Assembly (NCBI RefSeq): GCF_017654505.1
Contig: NC_054555.1
Span: 2,262,335-2,326,334 of the forward strand
Length of the DNA: 64,000 nt
Source: Polyodon spathula
Lineage: Eukaryota; Chordata; Actinopteri; Acipenseriformes; Polyodontidae
Direction of reading: 5' to 3'
Shown here: positions 48,951 through 60,900 of the stretch, piece by piece
Numbering within the stretch: position 1 is the stretch's first letter
How the letters are laid out: the number at the start of each line of letters is the position of its first letter
The notes under the pieces: model-generated
The model's input: only the letters and a program-made list of their open reading frames with translations
What the model was told of the DNA's origin: nothing
The model's database searches: none
Made by a program: the position numbers and the translations under genes

Positions 48951-51900
48951 AGAGGAGATCAGTTAATAAAAGATGTATGCATTAAAACACATGAAGACAG
49001 CAAGGTTGCTTTTTTGATGCAGGAAAGCAGAACATGCTTGAAGCAATATGACAAGACATTAGTGGCAAGCATGGCTACTTAGTCCTGAGATTTTACTGAC
49101 TGAGTTAGCTTTCATTTAGTTTTAATGCGATGAAACTGTACCATTGATCTGCATAACTCAACCTTGTCCAAACGCACGGCTTTGATATATAAAATCAATT
49201 CTATTTCTTCTTTTCACCCGTCAAGAGAGAGACTGCCCTGCCTCCAGCCCTCCCCTGATCTTTACGCAAAGTGTAATAAGGAAGGGGGAGGTTTCAAATG
49301 CCCAGATGAGAGGTTCTGTATGGCAGCAGTTTCCACCTGGCCTGAGAGGCTGTGTAACCCAGGAGCCCTGCCTGTAACTGGACCGCTCTGGACAGATTTA
49401 GCTCAGGATACTTCTGCTCCTGTGTCTCCTAGTAAGGCCGTGAGGTAATCCAGCACCGTTGGTTGCCGTAAAAGCAGTCCTGAGCCATCAGCACATTTCA
49501 AAGGGGAATGAGGAAAAAAGTGTGTGGAGGGGGGGGGGGTGACTAAAAACAGCTTCAGCACATTGGCAGCAACCTTACCTCACGTTTAACCCTTTCCTGT
49601 CGGCACCACGCAGAGGACAGGGCATTGAAGTGCCATGCCAAACGCACCCAACTGTGGCACTGCAGCCCTGTCTCTTTAAGGAATGCCGCACACGAAGTTC
49701 TCGGATTTCTGTTTACGGATTTGAACACGGTTATAACAGCGGCACTTCCACTGGCACAGAACAGCGTTTGTGTGTATTGTACAGACATGACACAATAATG
49801 GAATAAAGAAACTCCACAAGTGGAGAGGAGGTAGAGGAGAATCAAATGTGGTATCAGACTGTACACTCTGAACAGCGATCCGCTCGCTCTCTGGAGGTTA
49901 GAGAGCAACAGTGGCAAAAACACACCATGATGCAGGTAACAAAATATGGGCAGCACCAAGTAGACATCAATGCAACAACCTCTGGTTTAACGCAAGGCAC
50001 TGCAATACCCTCACAGTAGTTCCCATAAATCCTCTACCCCAAAGAGAAACTAGTGCTAGCAAACTAAAGCATCCGCACCACGAGACAGGCAGGTAGGGTT
50101 ATATATAGAGCTTCTGTGTTTCGGTTTTTATTCATTAAATTTTTTCGGTGCTCATAGCTATTAGAGTGTAAATCATGTAAATCACGTTTTTTTGGGGTGT
50201 TCGCTTTTTATATACTGTATAAAATTATTGTTTTCAGTTACTTTCCACAATGCTTTTTTTTTTTTTAAATGTTAAAATATGTATAGTAGTAACGCGACAA
50301 CTTGCACACTTAAGTTGTACCTTCTTTGCCTTCTGTATTCCACAATGAAACCCTCATTGTCTCGGGCACATGGGGTTTTTGCATTTAGGCATTATTTTTA
50401 CATTCTGCCACAATTTCAATTCTGTTTTTAATCCTCCACATCTTAACTGTAATACAGCTTAAAATCCTGCGAACAATAGAAATGTTGGAATGTGCTGCCA
50501 CGTAATAGTTGGAGCGGGTTTAAAGCATTCAGAACAAATCAATGATAGACCCAAGTCAGGAAGGAGGGACATTGCCCAGCGTAATTTATTTTGGGGGTGG
50601 GGGGGTTCCGGTGTTTATTGGTTATACACCGATATTTTTATTCGTATCGGGACGGGGTGTAGTTTAACGTTTTTTTATCAGAAGTCCTAGAAACTATGTC
50701 CATTTCGAAAGGACTTCTGGATGTGTGGATCACACAAGTCAAACTTGGCACTGCAGGTAAATCTACTCTTCCAAAGAAAGGTGAAAATAATAAAGCCTGC
50801 AACACCCTTAGGATTATTTTGCTCTGTAAATCAAGGAGGATGAGGACCCCCCAAGGACATTTCCTTCTTAAATGAAACACACTGTGCTAAACGTAAGCAG
50901 TCACTGAAACAAACAGACCCCTGACACATCAGTCTTGCCTGTTCACAGAAACCCAGCTAAGACAGCAGCTTCCGGTGAACAAAGTGCCCATTGACCTACC
51001 CATTGTGTTGCTGCAGCACACTGACAGGACCCTGGGAGCTGGGGTTCAATTTCACCGCCGCGGGGACATAAGACACTGGTTTGGTGACCGGCCCGGATTT
51101 CGAGTTGCCAGAGCGTTCCCCGGCACCAAAGGGACGGGCCATCTTATTAAGAGACATGCTGGGAGCAAACGAATACTTGGGCTGAGGCAAACCAGCGGCA
51201 AGCGAGTCCTGAGTGAGAAACAAACACACAACATACAGCAAAACCAACCACAGTAAGTAACGTGCAGTTAGAGACAGGAAGACCAGACATTTCGGCCCAG
51301 ATTCACTTGCATGCGTCCATTTTTTACATTTGAATAAATTTAAATAACTAAATGTAATTAAGGTCAGACCCACGATAAATAAATGAATAAATAAAAATTA
51401 ATTAAAAATCCCTCTCTTGCTCCCTCAGTCTCCTCTGTGTTGTGCACACACCCAGCTACTCTATAAATATTTAACTTGAAACACTGCCCAGTCAGTGAGT
51501 GTGTCAGTCCAGGCATGCAGGCAGGCAGGCAGGCACAGGAGGGTTCTAGAACACTGCATGCAAACCTTCCAGAACCTCACTGCCACAGCAAGAGAGGACC
51601 CACTTTTTTTTTTTTTTTACATTTCTTTGGAAAACACTTAGAAAAGGGTTTGCTGTCAATAGCAGCGAATCCCCACAAGATGGAGCTCCAACACATCTGG
51701 AAATTGTTTTAACTGCTGTTTCTGCTGTATATGGGAGAGTTAAATGTTCTGCGACTGCCTTCTGGGAAGTCATTTAATGCTTTTAAAAGTTAAAGCAGTG
51801 CTCACAAAATCATTTTCTTACCTTCTGATTAGACCCAGGTGAAATGACAGCTCTGCAAGAAAAAGAAAAGAAAAAGCCATTATGGATTCTCCAGGTGCCA

Positions 51901-52100
51901 CGAGGGAGTCCTGCACCCCTGGGGTACTGGGATCAAGTGTGTCACTAACCTTTGCCCAGAGTACAACAAAATCCATTTCATGATAAATGTGTCCTCCAGA
52001 TCATTCATACCTGATCCACACTACCTAGAAAAAGTAGGTTCAACATGTGTTGAAACAATGCACAACTGCCATTCACAAAAAAAAAAAAAAAAAATATATT

Positions 52101-52163
<63 letters not shown>

Positions 52164-53269
52164 TATATATATATATATTATATAATATTTTTTTTTTTAA
52201 CTTGAGATGGCTGTGCATAATTGAAGTAGCGTGAAGAGGGTGGTGAATTGACTGGCTGAATTAGAATCCAGGGGAGGGGGTGGGACACACACACACAAAA
52301 CCCAAATTACATCAGAACATTCCAATGGGACAGCACAGGGATCTCCTTGGGACGAGGTAATAAGCTTTATGAAAACACATCATGTATTTACTTAGACCTA
52401 AACCAGACGGTATGAAAACGTGTCCTGTGGTGCACAGCACTCCAGATCTATGCACTTTTTTCAGGGCTGCGATTCCACGCAGGGTCAGCCAGACTGGCTC
52501 AAATCAACTCTGCTCTCAGCTTGGTGTGCTGGGAGCTATCTACACATTTTCAACCTCCCTACAGAGATGCCTGGTCAAATACTAATCAATTACAGGTATA
52601 TTAAACAAGATCATTTGCTTAATAAGCATTTAGCACCTCTCACTTACTGCATAAACAGCAAAGTGACATGAGCCAGGCAGTTAAAATATACCACATAGCA
52701 AAGCATGTCGTACATGTATGTCATTTACATGACATGACTGCCTGTACAGTGTAAACTAGGACGTTGGTGAAGTCATGACACTTTGCAAAACCGCACCAGA
52801 CGCAATCGAAACTGTGCACAAGGTTTTATAAGGATGTACTTGTTTATTCCCCCCCCCCCCTGTAGAATGTGGCAATTTTCCAGCATTTTGCCAACAAGTG
52901 TTCATTGGACCGAACAGTTGCAAGTTATTTAGATCTCTCAAGCATCGCTGAACTTTTCACAAAACACGTCAAGCAAACAAAATCTGAAATATTTTTTCAA
53001 TTACCAACATCTTTGAGCAATTAATGTAGATTAGTTTGGGGGATTATTCTGAACTCACGTTTGAGGTCCAAGGTACAGAGGAAGGCCAGCTTGTCAAAAA
53101 ACGAGAACAAAAATAAAATAAATCCTAATCCCATCCCACCCAGGAAGGAGTTGAGAGGCTGGAGCCCTGAGACCCCAGACCGGGGGGGGGGGGGGGGTCC
53201 AAAACTCAAGAGATGGGGAGGAAACCATTTTAAATGCTTTCATTTTGATAAATCTATCCAGCGAAACAC

Positions 53270-53300
<31 letters not shown>

Positions 53301-56300
53301 TATATATGTCCACGAACGAGATAGGAGATAGACGAGAATGAATATGTAATCTTCTCACACAGACTCATTGCACCATTGCTGTTTTTGTTTTAAGCTTCTG
53401 CCAAACTAAATATTGTTGCAGTCAAGTACAATTTCACATCCTTCGTTGTAAATTTTCTTGGGTAAATGTCACTTTTTTTGTCTTGTAGCTCTGTGGTCTA
53501 ATAACTTAGTATAGCTGTGTGTATGTCCATTTCAAGAATATATATACGAGGAAGAGGGAGACAATTTATTCAAGTGGCGCTTGTAAAGACAACAACCCTA
53601 TCTTATCACTAGGAGAGGTGGGGTGACTCCAAGCTACCTGTCCAGTGCCTGTCGTGTCGTGCCAGGCCAGTGTGTTGAACGCTACCCTGCAGCGGGAATC
53701 TCCTCTGGCAGCCAGCCTCTTATAAACAGGAAGCAGACAATGGGCCGTTCATCCTGCTACAAGCTGAAATAACTCCCTACAATCTTCCATCACACTCAGG
53801 ATATTAACCTCTTAGCACGTGCCTGCAGCAAGGGACCAGTCTGGGTGTGCTTGGGTTTAAATACTGATTCACTAGTCTAGACCAAACTGGATTAATAAAT
53901 TACATTAGGGATGTCATACCAGATAACTATATAAAAATCAAGGGTTCATTTTTTTGTTTTTTTCACGGGACAAATAAAACCAGGCTATAAAAACTCTTGG
54001 TAACTGCTGAACTCTTGTGGGAATCCTGGCTTACCTTTATTACTTTCTTCCAGTGTTGCTACAGGCTTGTGTAAAGCAGGACTCCTTGTATAGTCGGGCA
54101 CAGTGGCAATCTTGCACTGTTAAAATGAATCTGTCCTTTCCAGATTTCTGTGTGTTTGTTGGCTTTGTTATCGACATTGATTCCTGCCAACTAATTTTCA
54201 ATGTTGGCATTTCATCAAACAAACAAAAAAAAAAAACACACTATTTGATTAGATGGAAATTTGTTGCCACTTTCCTTCACAGGCTCTGGTGGATATAATG
54301 TGCTCCATCATTGATGTTGCTAATGTTATTTCAGTGCGGTGCTAAGCCAATCCACGTCAGAGACGAGACTGAAGATTATTTTACGAATGCTTCCAAATAG
54401 TTTTGCCAGTACAAACCGATACTGTGTCCAATAACCATCTATGTACTTTGCATGCATCTGTGCACGTCTTCATTGCTAGGGTTACCCCACAAGCAGGATT
54501 CTGAACTGGACTCAAGTGTTCCGCAGGGCTTCGCCTGTTTAAGAGAATGTGGTGATGTCATAATCAGCATGTGGAATACTCTGTATATGCTTCAGTTTCT
54601 GAATATCAGCAGTTTGGAGCAGTGTTACAGTACAGCATCGCATCTCCCCTGCCAGTTGTCGTGCAAGCACTTGGAGTTTCACCAGAACAGAAATCTGCAC
54701 TGCCAAGGAAAACAGTCCCGCTCATACTCGAGAAACACAATTGCAATTAACCTTTTGTTACTTTCTTTTTCATTTTGTATTTTGTTTTTTAAAACCTCCA
54801 GCGTTATGCTCGGTGGTCAGTCTCTGCAGACAGGGGTATATTTAAATTTGAGGTGAAGGTATATATACAGACTGGCTCAGAGAAGACAAAAACACCCTAC
54901 CCAAGAAACACAAAGCTCCCTTGCAGAATAAAAAAGATAAATAAATAAAAAAAAAAGTAAGGTAGTGCACAGAGCTACACTGCCCCCGGACCCTTCTATC
55001 AAACCAGTGGAGGCCACAGCCTCCCTCCCAGTCCCTCACCTTGTACCACTAGACACTCTTACACCCACCCCCCACTCCACAAGGATATACTGCCTCCCAG
55101 TCCGCCCTCACTGGTCATCATCTGAACACAGTCAGCTCTGGTACTTTGATATTGTGGCAAGAGGTGAATTAATATTCTGTACTCAAGCAGACACTGTCTC
55201 ACAGCTCACAAGCCCTTGGCTGCAGTGCAAAGCCCATAGATGTTAATAAAGAAAAGCTTTGATCCCTTAACCGTTCTGATCCCAGCAAGGGATTCTCCTG
55301 AGGTTTCTGAGGAGGAGACAGCTCTGCGTTTCAGCCTTTTGAAGTCTAGTTATTTTATTAGCTTCTACTGGTCTTTACCCTCCGCGAGTTCAACTGAATT
55401 ATATTTAACTCGAGCCGCCTCGCTTTAGAACATTTAAAAAAAGACACAAAGATATATATCCTACAAACTGACAGCCTTCCAGAGGAACCAAGCTGCTGCG
55501 CTGGATAAGCACTGGCTGTGTGTTTGACATGTTGGCAGTCATCACCGAGCACCATTATCTAAAGAGAATTTTAACATAAGGACAGTTTTACCACAGGGAG
55601 ACTTGCAATCAACAAAACAGCAAGTTACCAATCGCTAGGGATGCAAATGGTAGTCTGATTTTGGTTTCTTCCATTATAAAAATAAAGTGTATATTATATA
55701 TATAAAATAACCACCACCAAGTTAGTTCAAGGTTCACTGTTTGGCCATGTTAATGATAAATTGCACTTCAAGTGCATGGATGTCCATCTCTTATTGGAAA
55801 CATCCCCTCAATCAGATGACATCATCATCCAGGACTGTATTAGTGTCTCGCTCCTGGGTCTTCGTAGAACCGCATTCCTTTCACAGGCTGTGGTGCCCCA
55901 ACATTGTCAAGGAAAGTTTAATAAACCTCTTGGAAAAGGGAGGCATTGGCATTACATTCTCTTTAAAATGACTTTTCCTGGCACAGTTATTCGCTACTGT
56001 AAATAAAAAAAAATAAAAATAACCTTACCAAAGGTAGCAATAACTAGATTAGTAGTAAAAGAGAGCTTGTGAAATCAGCCATTATAATGTTCATTTGAGG
56101 CATCTATTACAGCTTGTAATCTGCAGTGCTGGCTCAGGACAAAAGCAGAGAAAGCGGCTAAAACATCTGTATGAAAAAATAGCAAATCTTGACTATGTAG
56201 TTTGATGTGAGGGAGGGAGACTGTCCACTACATTCCAACTGATGTGATGATTTTATTTCTCGTTCATCTCTGACTTGAGAGTTTTCCTCCAGCATTTAAA

Positions 56301-57156
56301 GTCCATCTGGGACAGGCAAAACATTGTTCCCTGCCGAATACTTTTCAAGGAGGTCGTTCTCTCCCTCATGCTTGCCAAAACAGTCAGCAGTTTCACAGAC
56401 CTGCCCCCCACCCCCCCCTTTTTCTTTGTGTACATTTATTTCAAGCCTGTACACTATGCTCTGTTTTAGTGAACAAATTCAGCAAACCTTTTACAATTCC
56501 CCAAATTCACCCAACTCCCCTCCATCTCTGCACTCCAAGGGAGGGCTAGCACTTCACCATTCCACACAGGGTTTTTTAAACTGCAAAACACACCTCAGAC
56601 TCAAATCTCTCTGCAAATTAAAGGTGTGCTAACCAAGGCTTTCAAACCAGATGTCCAAAGTCATCCCTTCCACTCCTGGTCTTTGTTCCAACCCTGTTCT
56701 AGATTGATTTCATTGAACCAATTAAAAACTATCCACACACCTCACTTTACCTGTTAAAGCTGGAGTGGAATGACCCTTCAGGACCGTGATTGAACACCTC
56801 TGACTTAATCTATTTGAAAACGTCTTTTCAGCACCAAGGCAGCGATCGCTGGCACCCCTCTTGTGTTCTCTGACTTACAGAGCTTTGATTATCACTCATT
56901 TATGGAGCATAATGGGCAGACAGAGAGAAGCAGGAGAAGAAAGAAACCATGAAGGTCGTAAGTAAGGATCAAGCGACAGAGACAGACTGGCGGGTGTACA
57001 GTACCTGCTCAGGGAGAGTGTCAGGTTGCCAGTGCATGCTCGGATCTTGTTCTGTGCCTCCACATGGGTCATGCTCTCTGTATTGGCACCGTCGATGGAC
57101 ACCACCCAGTCTCCCACGCCAACGTTAGCCTGCACGGCCTTCCCGCCGGGGGTGAG
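39527..57156 (-). CDS. pdlim7: pdlim7 (Enigma), PDZ and LIM domain protein 7, first exon outside window
   Basis: Cytoskeletal scaffold: the PDZ domain binds actin-associated proteins, and the LIM domains bind kinases and signalling partners in the family. Long-form exons on the minus strand: 57156-57005, 51852-51822, 51208-51000, 46315-46161, 45452-45416, 41958-41885, 41296-41065, 40820-40640, 40332-40212, 39924-39809, 39613-39527. They sum to 1395 bp, exactly 465 codons with stop. Order: PDZ second part, proline/serine-rich linker with [16 protein letters not shown] and QSRSF, then LIM1 (about residues 287-342), LIM2 (346-402) and LIM3 (405-460), counted from the first visible codon. The tail HAFSHV marks PDLIM7 and not PDLIM5 or LDB3. 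The first exon (start codon, GLGF-like loop) was not found in 57157-64000. Two optional exons are listed separately. Confidence 0.96.
39809..39924 (-). CDS. pdlim7: pdlim7 exon: end of LIM2, start of LIM3
   Basis: 116 bp. It encodes [37 protein letters not shown]. Acceptor TTGCAG, donor GTGAGT. The first Asp codon is split G|AC with the exon ending at 40212, which confirms the GC donor there. Confidence 0.96.
40212..40332 (-). CDS. pdlim7: pdlim7 exon: LIM2
   Basis: 121 bp. It encodes [39 protein letters not shown]. Acceptor TTGCAG. The donor is ACAG|GCGAGT, a GC instead of GT. Reading on would add a short tail and stop, so splicing is required for LIM3. Confidence 0.95.
40640..40820 (-). 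CDS. pdlim7: pdlim7 exon: LIM1 and start of LIM2
   Basis: 181 bp. It encodes [54 protein letters not shown]. Acceptor GTGCAG, donor GTGAGT. Very close to mammalian PDLIM7 LIM1. Confidence 0.96.
41065..41296 (-). CDS. pdlim7: pdlim7 exon: linker and start of LIM1
   Basis: 232 bp. It encodes [34 protein letters not shown] and [14 protein letters not shown], where CGQC opens LIM1. Acceptor CTACAG, donor GTATGG. RPPW and DKTSTVLT are PDLIM7 linker hallmarks. Confidence 0.96.
41885..41958 (-). CDS. pdlim7: pdlim7 exon: alanine/threonine-rich linker
   Basis: 74 bp, phase 2 in and 1 out. It encodes [20 protein letters not shown] then HGGLG. Acceptor TTCACAG, donor GTAAGA. Low similarity to mammalian sequence, but it is the only piece that restores the phase between 45416 and 41296, and both splice sites are strong. 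Confidence 0.88.
41959..44805 (-). other. pdlim7 intron with the short-form 3'UTR at its right end
   Basis: 2.8 kb in the long transcript. In the short transcript, 44805 down to about 44530 would be 3'UTR, with minus-strand AATAAA at 44556-44551. Nothing else recognised. Confidence 0.65.
44806..44896 (-). CDS. pdlim7: pdlim7 alternative last exon (LIM-less isoform)
   Basis: 91 bp with TAA at 44808-44806. Joined to 45416 it continues in frame as [20 protein letters not shown] then [10 protein letters not shown]. Acceptor CTTCCAG. The SPRYxRLRDWHHxRSA text matches the C terminus of short PDLIM7 isoforms that I recall from mammals. The product would have 224 residues from the first visible codon, with PDZ and linker but no LIM domain. 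The poly(A) signal AATAAA is at 44556-44551. Confidence 0.9.
45416..45452 (-). CDS. pdlim7: pdlim7 small exon ([12 protein letters not shown])
   Basis: 37 bp, phase 1 in and 2 out. It encodes [13 protein letters not shown], matching the MQDPDEE block of PDLIM7 and LDB3. Acceptor CCTCAG, donor GTAAGC. It is the branch point between long and short isoforms. Confidence 0.93.
46161..46315 (-). CDS. pdlim7: pdlim7 exon: conserved linker ([11 protein letters not shown])
   Basis: 155 bp, phase 2 in and 1 out. It encodes [49 protein letters not shown]. Acceptor CTGAAG, donor GTAAGT. The block is typical of PDLIM5/PDLIM7. Confidence 0.94.
46316..48155 (-). other. pdlim7 intron
   Basis: 1.8 kb. Contains a (CA)n tract (46379-46409) and an A27 run (46514-46540). 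A 101-codon minus open frame (47182-47487) has no recognisable similarity. Confidence 0.65.
48156..48236 (-). CDS. pdlim7: pdlim7 candidate cassette exon (27 codons)
   Basis: 81 bp, phase 2 at both ends, so it can be included or skipped without changing frame. It encodes [20 protein letters not shown] then ELYPESK. Acceptor TTCTCTTCAG follows a long CT-rich tract; donor is CCAA|GTAAGA. No stop occurs in the exon in the right frame, but one occurs straight after the donor. I do not recognise the peptide from mammalian PDLIM7. Confidence 0.75.
48237..50999 (-). other. pdlim7 intron
   Basis: 2.8 kb. Holds a (GA)n array (48917-48943) and short G runs. No exon recognised beyond the cassette at its 3' side. 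Confidence 0.65.
48917..48943. repeat. (GA)n microsatellite
   Basis: GA array in the pdlim7 intron. Confidence 0.9.
51000..51208 (-). CDS. pdlim7: pdlim7 exon: internal linker with [11 protein letters not shown]
   Basis: 209 bp, phase 0 in and 2 out. It encodes [30 protein letters not shown] and [20 protein letters not shown]. Acceptor CACTCAG, donor GTAGGT. FAPSxSLNKxARPFGA is a PDLIM7 signature. The [11 protein letters not shown] part makes the exon longer than the human one as I recall it. Confidence 0.95.
51822..51852 (-). CDS. pdlim7: pdlim7 small exon ([10 protein letters not shown])
   Basis: 31 bp, phase 2 in and 0 out. It encodes [10 protein letters not shown] after a split Arg. Acceptor TTCTTGCAG, donor GTAAGA. 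It is needed to bring the PDZ exon (phase 2) into frame with 51208 and sits where human PDLIM7 has AQPVQSKPQK. Confidence 0.9.
52091..52189. repeat. (TA)n microsatellite
   Basis: Long TA array bordered by A and T runs. Confidence 0.95.
56653..56808 (-). repeat. interspersed repeat, copy 3 of 3
   Basis: Shares ACTCCTGGTCTTTGTTCCA, GAACCAATTAAAAA, ACCTGTTAAA and AGGACCGTGATTG with the copies at 26223 and 4196 (the latter inverted). Confidence 0.7.
57005..57156 (-). CDS. pdlim7: pdlim7 exon: second part of PDZ domain
   Basis: 152 bp, phase 0 in and 2 out. It encodes [40 protein letters not shown] and LTLSLS. Acceptor GTTGCAG, donor GTACTG. The SIDG and THxEAQNKI blocks are typical of PDLIM PDZ domains. 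The exon with the start codon and carboxylate-binding loop lies upstream, outside the window. Confidence 0.96.
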
Positions 57157-57779
57157 CTGCAACAGACAACACAGGGTATCCGGTCAGTGAGCACACTGCA
57201 GCATACTGTACAAATGTCTAGGAATGCATTTTGAATGGCTTCTGGTTTATAGAGTCCATATGCACGTATGTACGTATGCATGTATACTGTACTCTGCTCA
57301 GCATCTAACATGATTCTCATTATACATGTTCCATGCCCTCCAATAGTCACTGCAAATAAAGGGTTCTTTTGGCCCATTTTTCTGGTCTTTAGTTTTTGGT
57401 ACATTTCCCCCTCCCCTTTCCCTTCACAGGCAGCAATGCTAGTTCTTCTCCCATTCTCTCACACATTCTCCACTGGGGTTTCCCTGCAGCTCCAGTTTAC
57501 TGGCCAGTAAAAATATTATTAACGAACCTTTTAATGCATTTTTGCCACAGCAGCCTTAAAATGATCCCAGAAGACGCATGCAAAAACAATTTAAAATCAT
57601 GAAAACTTAAGCCTTGCAGTATCAAAATGCCATCTTTAATCTTCAGAGGGATTCAGCAGCATACTGCCTGCCCTACTGTCTTTACAGAATGCCTGAGAAC
57701 TGGAAACGAGGCACCACCTCAATCACACTAGGGGTGTAAAGATTTGTTGTTTATCCATGAAATCAGGATACTTTCTTTA

Positions 57780-57985
57780 CATTATATTTGTTTATTTAGC
57801 AACATAGATTAGGGTGTGTGAACTATGCATCCGAGTCACTTACAAAGTCTCACCTGAAAGGCTGAGCACAAGGAGGTTAAGTGACTTGCTCAGGATCACA
57901 CAGTCAGTGGTTGAGCCGGGATTTTAACCGGGGACCTCCTGGTTACAAGCCCTGGTCTTCAACCACTAGACCACACAGCCTCCTA
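57780..57985 (-). mobile_element. MIR-like CORE-SINE (tRNA-derived)
   Basis: On the minus strand: A-box-like TGGTCTAGTGG, B-box-like GGTTAAAATCCC, then TGTGTGATCCTGAGCAAGTC and ACTTAACCTC, which correspond to the MIR CORE. A tail with TTGTAAGTGACTC and TGCATAGTTCACACACCC follows. Box substitutions suggest an old, inactive copy. Confidence 0.82.
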
Positions 57986-60900
57986 ACAGACGTGTGCGTC
58001 ACGTGTGCAGTCCAACAAACGGTTCATGAATGATGAACAATGGCATTTAGAGTTGTCTCATTCAAAGTTTGCCTATTTACAATGTCAAACAGCAACTTCA
58101 CTGAGGTCAGAGAAAACCAGCTGCCCTTCAGTTTCTAGAAGACATTATACTACATCTTCTACTACAAGTGGCATGTGTAAAAATGGAATTGCAGGAAGGT
58201 TCAAAAGTTGTACCCTAATTTAATACTAGACTATGCATGGACCCGGTACCTTGCTCTGTGTCAGGGCTGATTCAACCTTGACTGGAAACTGAACCCAGGA
58301 CACTCTGATCCCCCTGACCCTGCAGCTGGTCTTGGGTAAAGTGTCTGTGGTAGCAAGCAGGCTCTCTGCTTTGAAGCCCTTTGAATTTTACTTCACTTAG
58401 ACGTTCTCTCATCGCAGCTCAGTGACTGGACTCTTCCAAGGAGGCTGTACAAGCCTGGATACGCCAGTGACCTGCAACCCCTTTCGTCTCTGGAGCCCAA
58501 TTCAGATGCTTCACGAGCCCGTTAAACAGTTGCTTCACCACAGCAGTGGACAGCAGGAAAGCAACAATTATGGTCAAGAAAAAGCACAAAAATAAATAAA
58601 TAAATAAATAAATAGAAAATGACCAAGCCTAGTTAATGCTTCCATAGAGCTGTATAAAATGAAACACAGCGACTTCCGTTTTCAAATATAAAACTTTTAA
58701 AAGATATTTAAACATTGATTTTCCATATTGGTCAGTCTTACGCTACAGATCCAACAGGCAGGACTGCCAGCTGATCATGTGATCCTAGTCACACATCCAC
58801 TAGCTGTGTAAGAGGCACCAAGCCAGCGGGACATTCCCTGTCGAGTTACGGCGAGCCCAGCAGCACAGTCGTTGTACAGCACTTCATGTATTGTTTACCA
58901 TGCTGTTGCTGCCGACTGTGTTTTGGGAGTTGTTTTTACAGCTGGTGGTTTTGAAAATAAATACCCTTTAACCATGCTAGTAATTTGTTGAAATGTATTG
59001 CTGACAAACAGTTTGTTTTGCTAATTATATTTGCCATTACTAGCAAAGCCAACCAACTGCTGCTTGTTATGGCGTGAACGCTAATGCAGAACTTCTGAAA
59101 TTTATGAATGTTTTATGGGTTTTCAAGATTGCTGCTGTTAAATAAATTTAAAAAAACATCATGTTCTGTTTTAAATTAGACCAATTTAAAAAAGTTCTTG
59201 TAGCAAGCCATAACCTTGCATTTTTAAAAACACATTTTGGGAGCCCTTAACAGATGAGAAGATTGAACTCTTCCCTCAGGAACAAGCCGTTCACTGTCCT
59301 AGTGGTTTTGGCAATTGAGACACCCTTATGGGGTCGGAGGTCTGTTGTGTTGTTTCTGTTGATCAAGAGGTAATGCTGTAGTGAAAGGCACTATAAAAAG
59401 CTGATGCCATGTTGTGGTGTTTTGAGTAGGGCATTGAACCTCCCAGTGTGAGAGACGGGAACACCCGAGTCCGATCCGTGCTGCGCCTCACAGCTGTTCC
59501 ATCGCTCGGGTACATGGCATCCAAGTGCTGAGGTCAGGGCTTCAGGAGGATAGAAATAACGGCAACACCACAGGGCTAGGGACGGTCAACAAATGACAGA
59601 GCAGCGAGGTCTTGTGCCAATTGGTTAGGGACCATCATCAAATGACAACAGCAGTGTCAGATACTGATGAAGTAGGAATCCAACAACAGGTAATTTAATA
59701 CTGCCACGTCAATGTATTCTTGTATTAAACAGCAATGTGTACCTTTAGTACGCTACATAGCAAACCCTGCAGTTTGAGCAACAACCACGAAGTAACCAAG
59801 ACAGGGATTATCAATAAATAAAACCAGCAGAATATACTCGCAATAGATCTCTTAGGGTAGCTTTTTAAAGGCATGAAGTTGCACTAGAACATTACAAAAC
59901 CATCATCTCAAAAAACAGGGATTGATTAAATACTGTACTTTAGTAACTGGCAAGAGACTGCATGAGAAAACAAAACAAAAAAACACAGTAATAGGGACTA
60001 GGAAAGTAAAGAAATACGTTCCTTTGTGGAATGAGGACATACAGAACTGCAATACTAGATTGAAGATAATAGCAATATTCTGCATGCACATTGTCTGTTA
60101 CTACACCGTGCCTTTCAGATATAAATGATAATAAAAAGCAAGTGGCAGCAACAGAGTCCCCCGTTAAACACGCTCTGATCTGATCAGGGTTATTGCAGGA
60201 GTTATCCAGCAAGCAATTAGCCCCACCTTAAATTAAAATTACCCACTGAAAGAATGCAGGAATCATTTGAGGTTAAAAACAACAGCTAACCATATTTAGC
60301 ATGGGCCCACTTGCGTCAGTAAAGGCATTTTAACAACGCACTTAAACCTCGGAACTGGATGGAGGACTAGTGGCTAGTCCATCACTGAACTGCTGAAACT
60401 GAGGTCTAACAGCAGTAACTGAAGGGTCCTTTCTCACCTTCCATTCGAGTCTGGAGTTTGAACCTGCAACAGAATACTGCGCTCCCCCTGGAGGTGCCTC
60501 CTAGGTTCTGGCACAGCAAAGACGTACTGGACGCACGTTTCAGCACATGTGCAAACTCCAAGGGAACATGTTTGCAATCAGCAGCTCCGTTTCTTATTTC
60601 TCTACAACTGACGCAAAAAGGCCATAAATCCTAAATCGGGGAGAAATGTGACAGAGTGCTGATACAGGGACAGGCAGGTTAATCCGATAGCTCGCGTCCT
60701 ACCAAGCCAGCGAACACCAGCACAGGCCTACTAACGAGAACACCTGCAGTGAGAGAGAATGTTAGCAGTCGCCCAACAGCTGTGTAACAACATTCCTCTG
60801 ACAGGTACAAGCTTATACTGCATGACAGCAGCTCAAAGCAGCGCTGTTTTAATTCGGTCGAGTGAAGTCATTGCTGACACTGTGCACACTCAGATACAAC

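Larger units (their letters stand above)
51853..57004 (-). other. pdlim7 intron after the PDZ exon
   Basis: 5.2 kb. Holds a long (TA)n array (52091-52189), a G16 run (53182-53197), a (TA)/(CA) tract (53269-53308) and repeat copy 3 (56653-56808). Open frames such as 54452-54856 plus do not resemble known proteins. Confidence 0.65.

Noticed and set aside
49555..49959. 134-codon minus open frame in a pdlim7 intron
   Set aside because: No recognisable domain and no phase-compatible splice sites identified.
54452..54856. 134-codon plus open frame
   Set aside because: No similarity, no splice context and on the strand opposite pdlim7; probably chance.
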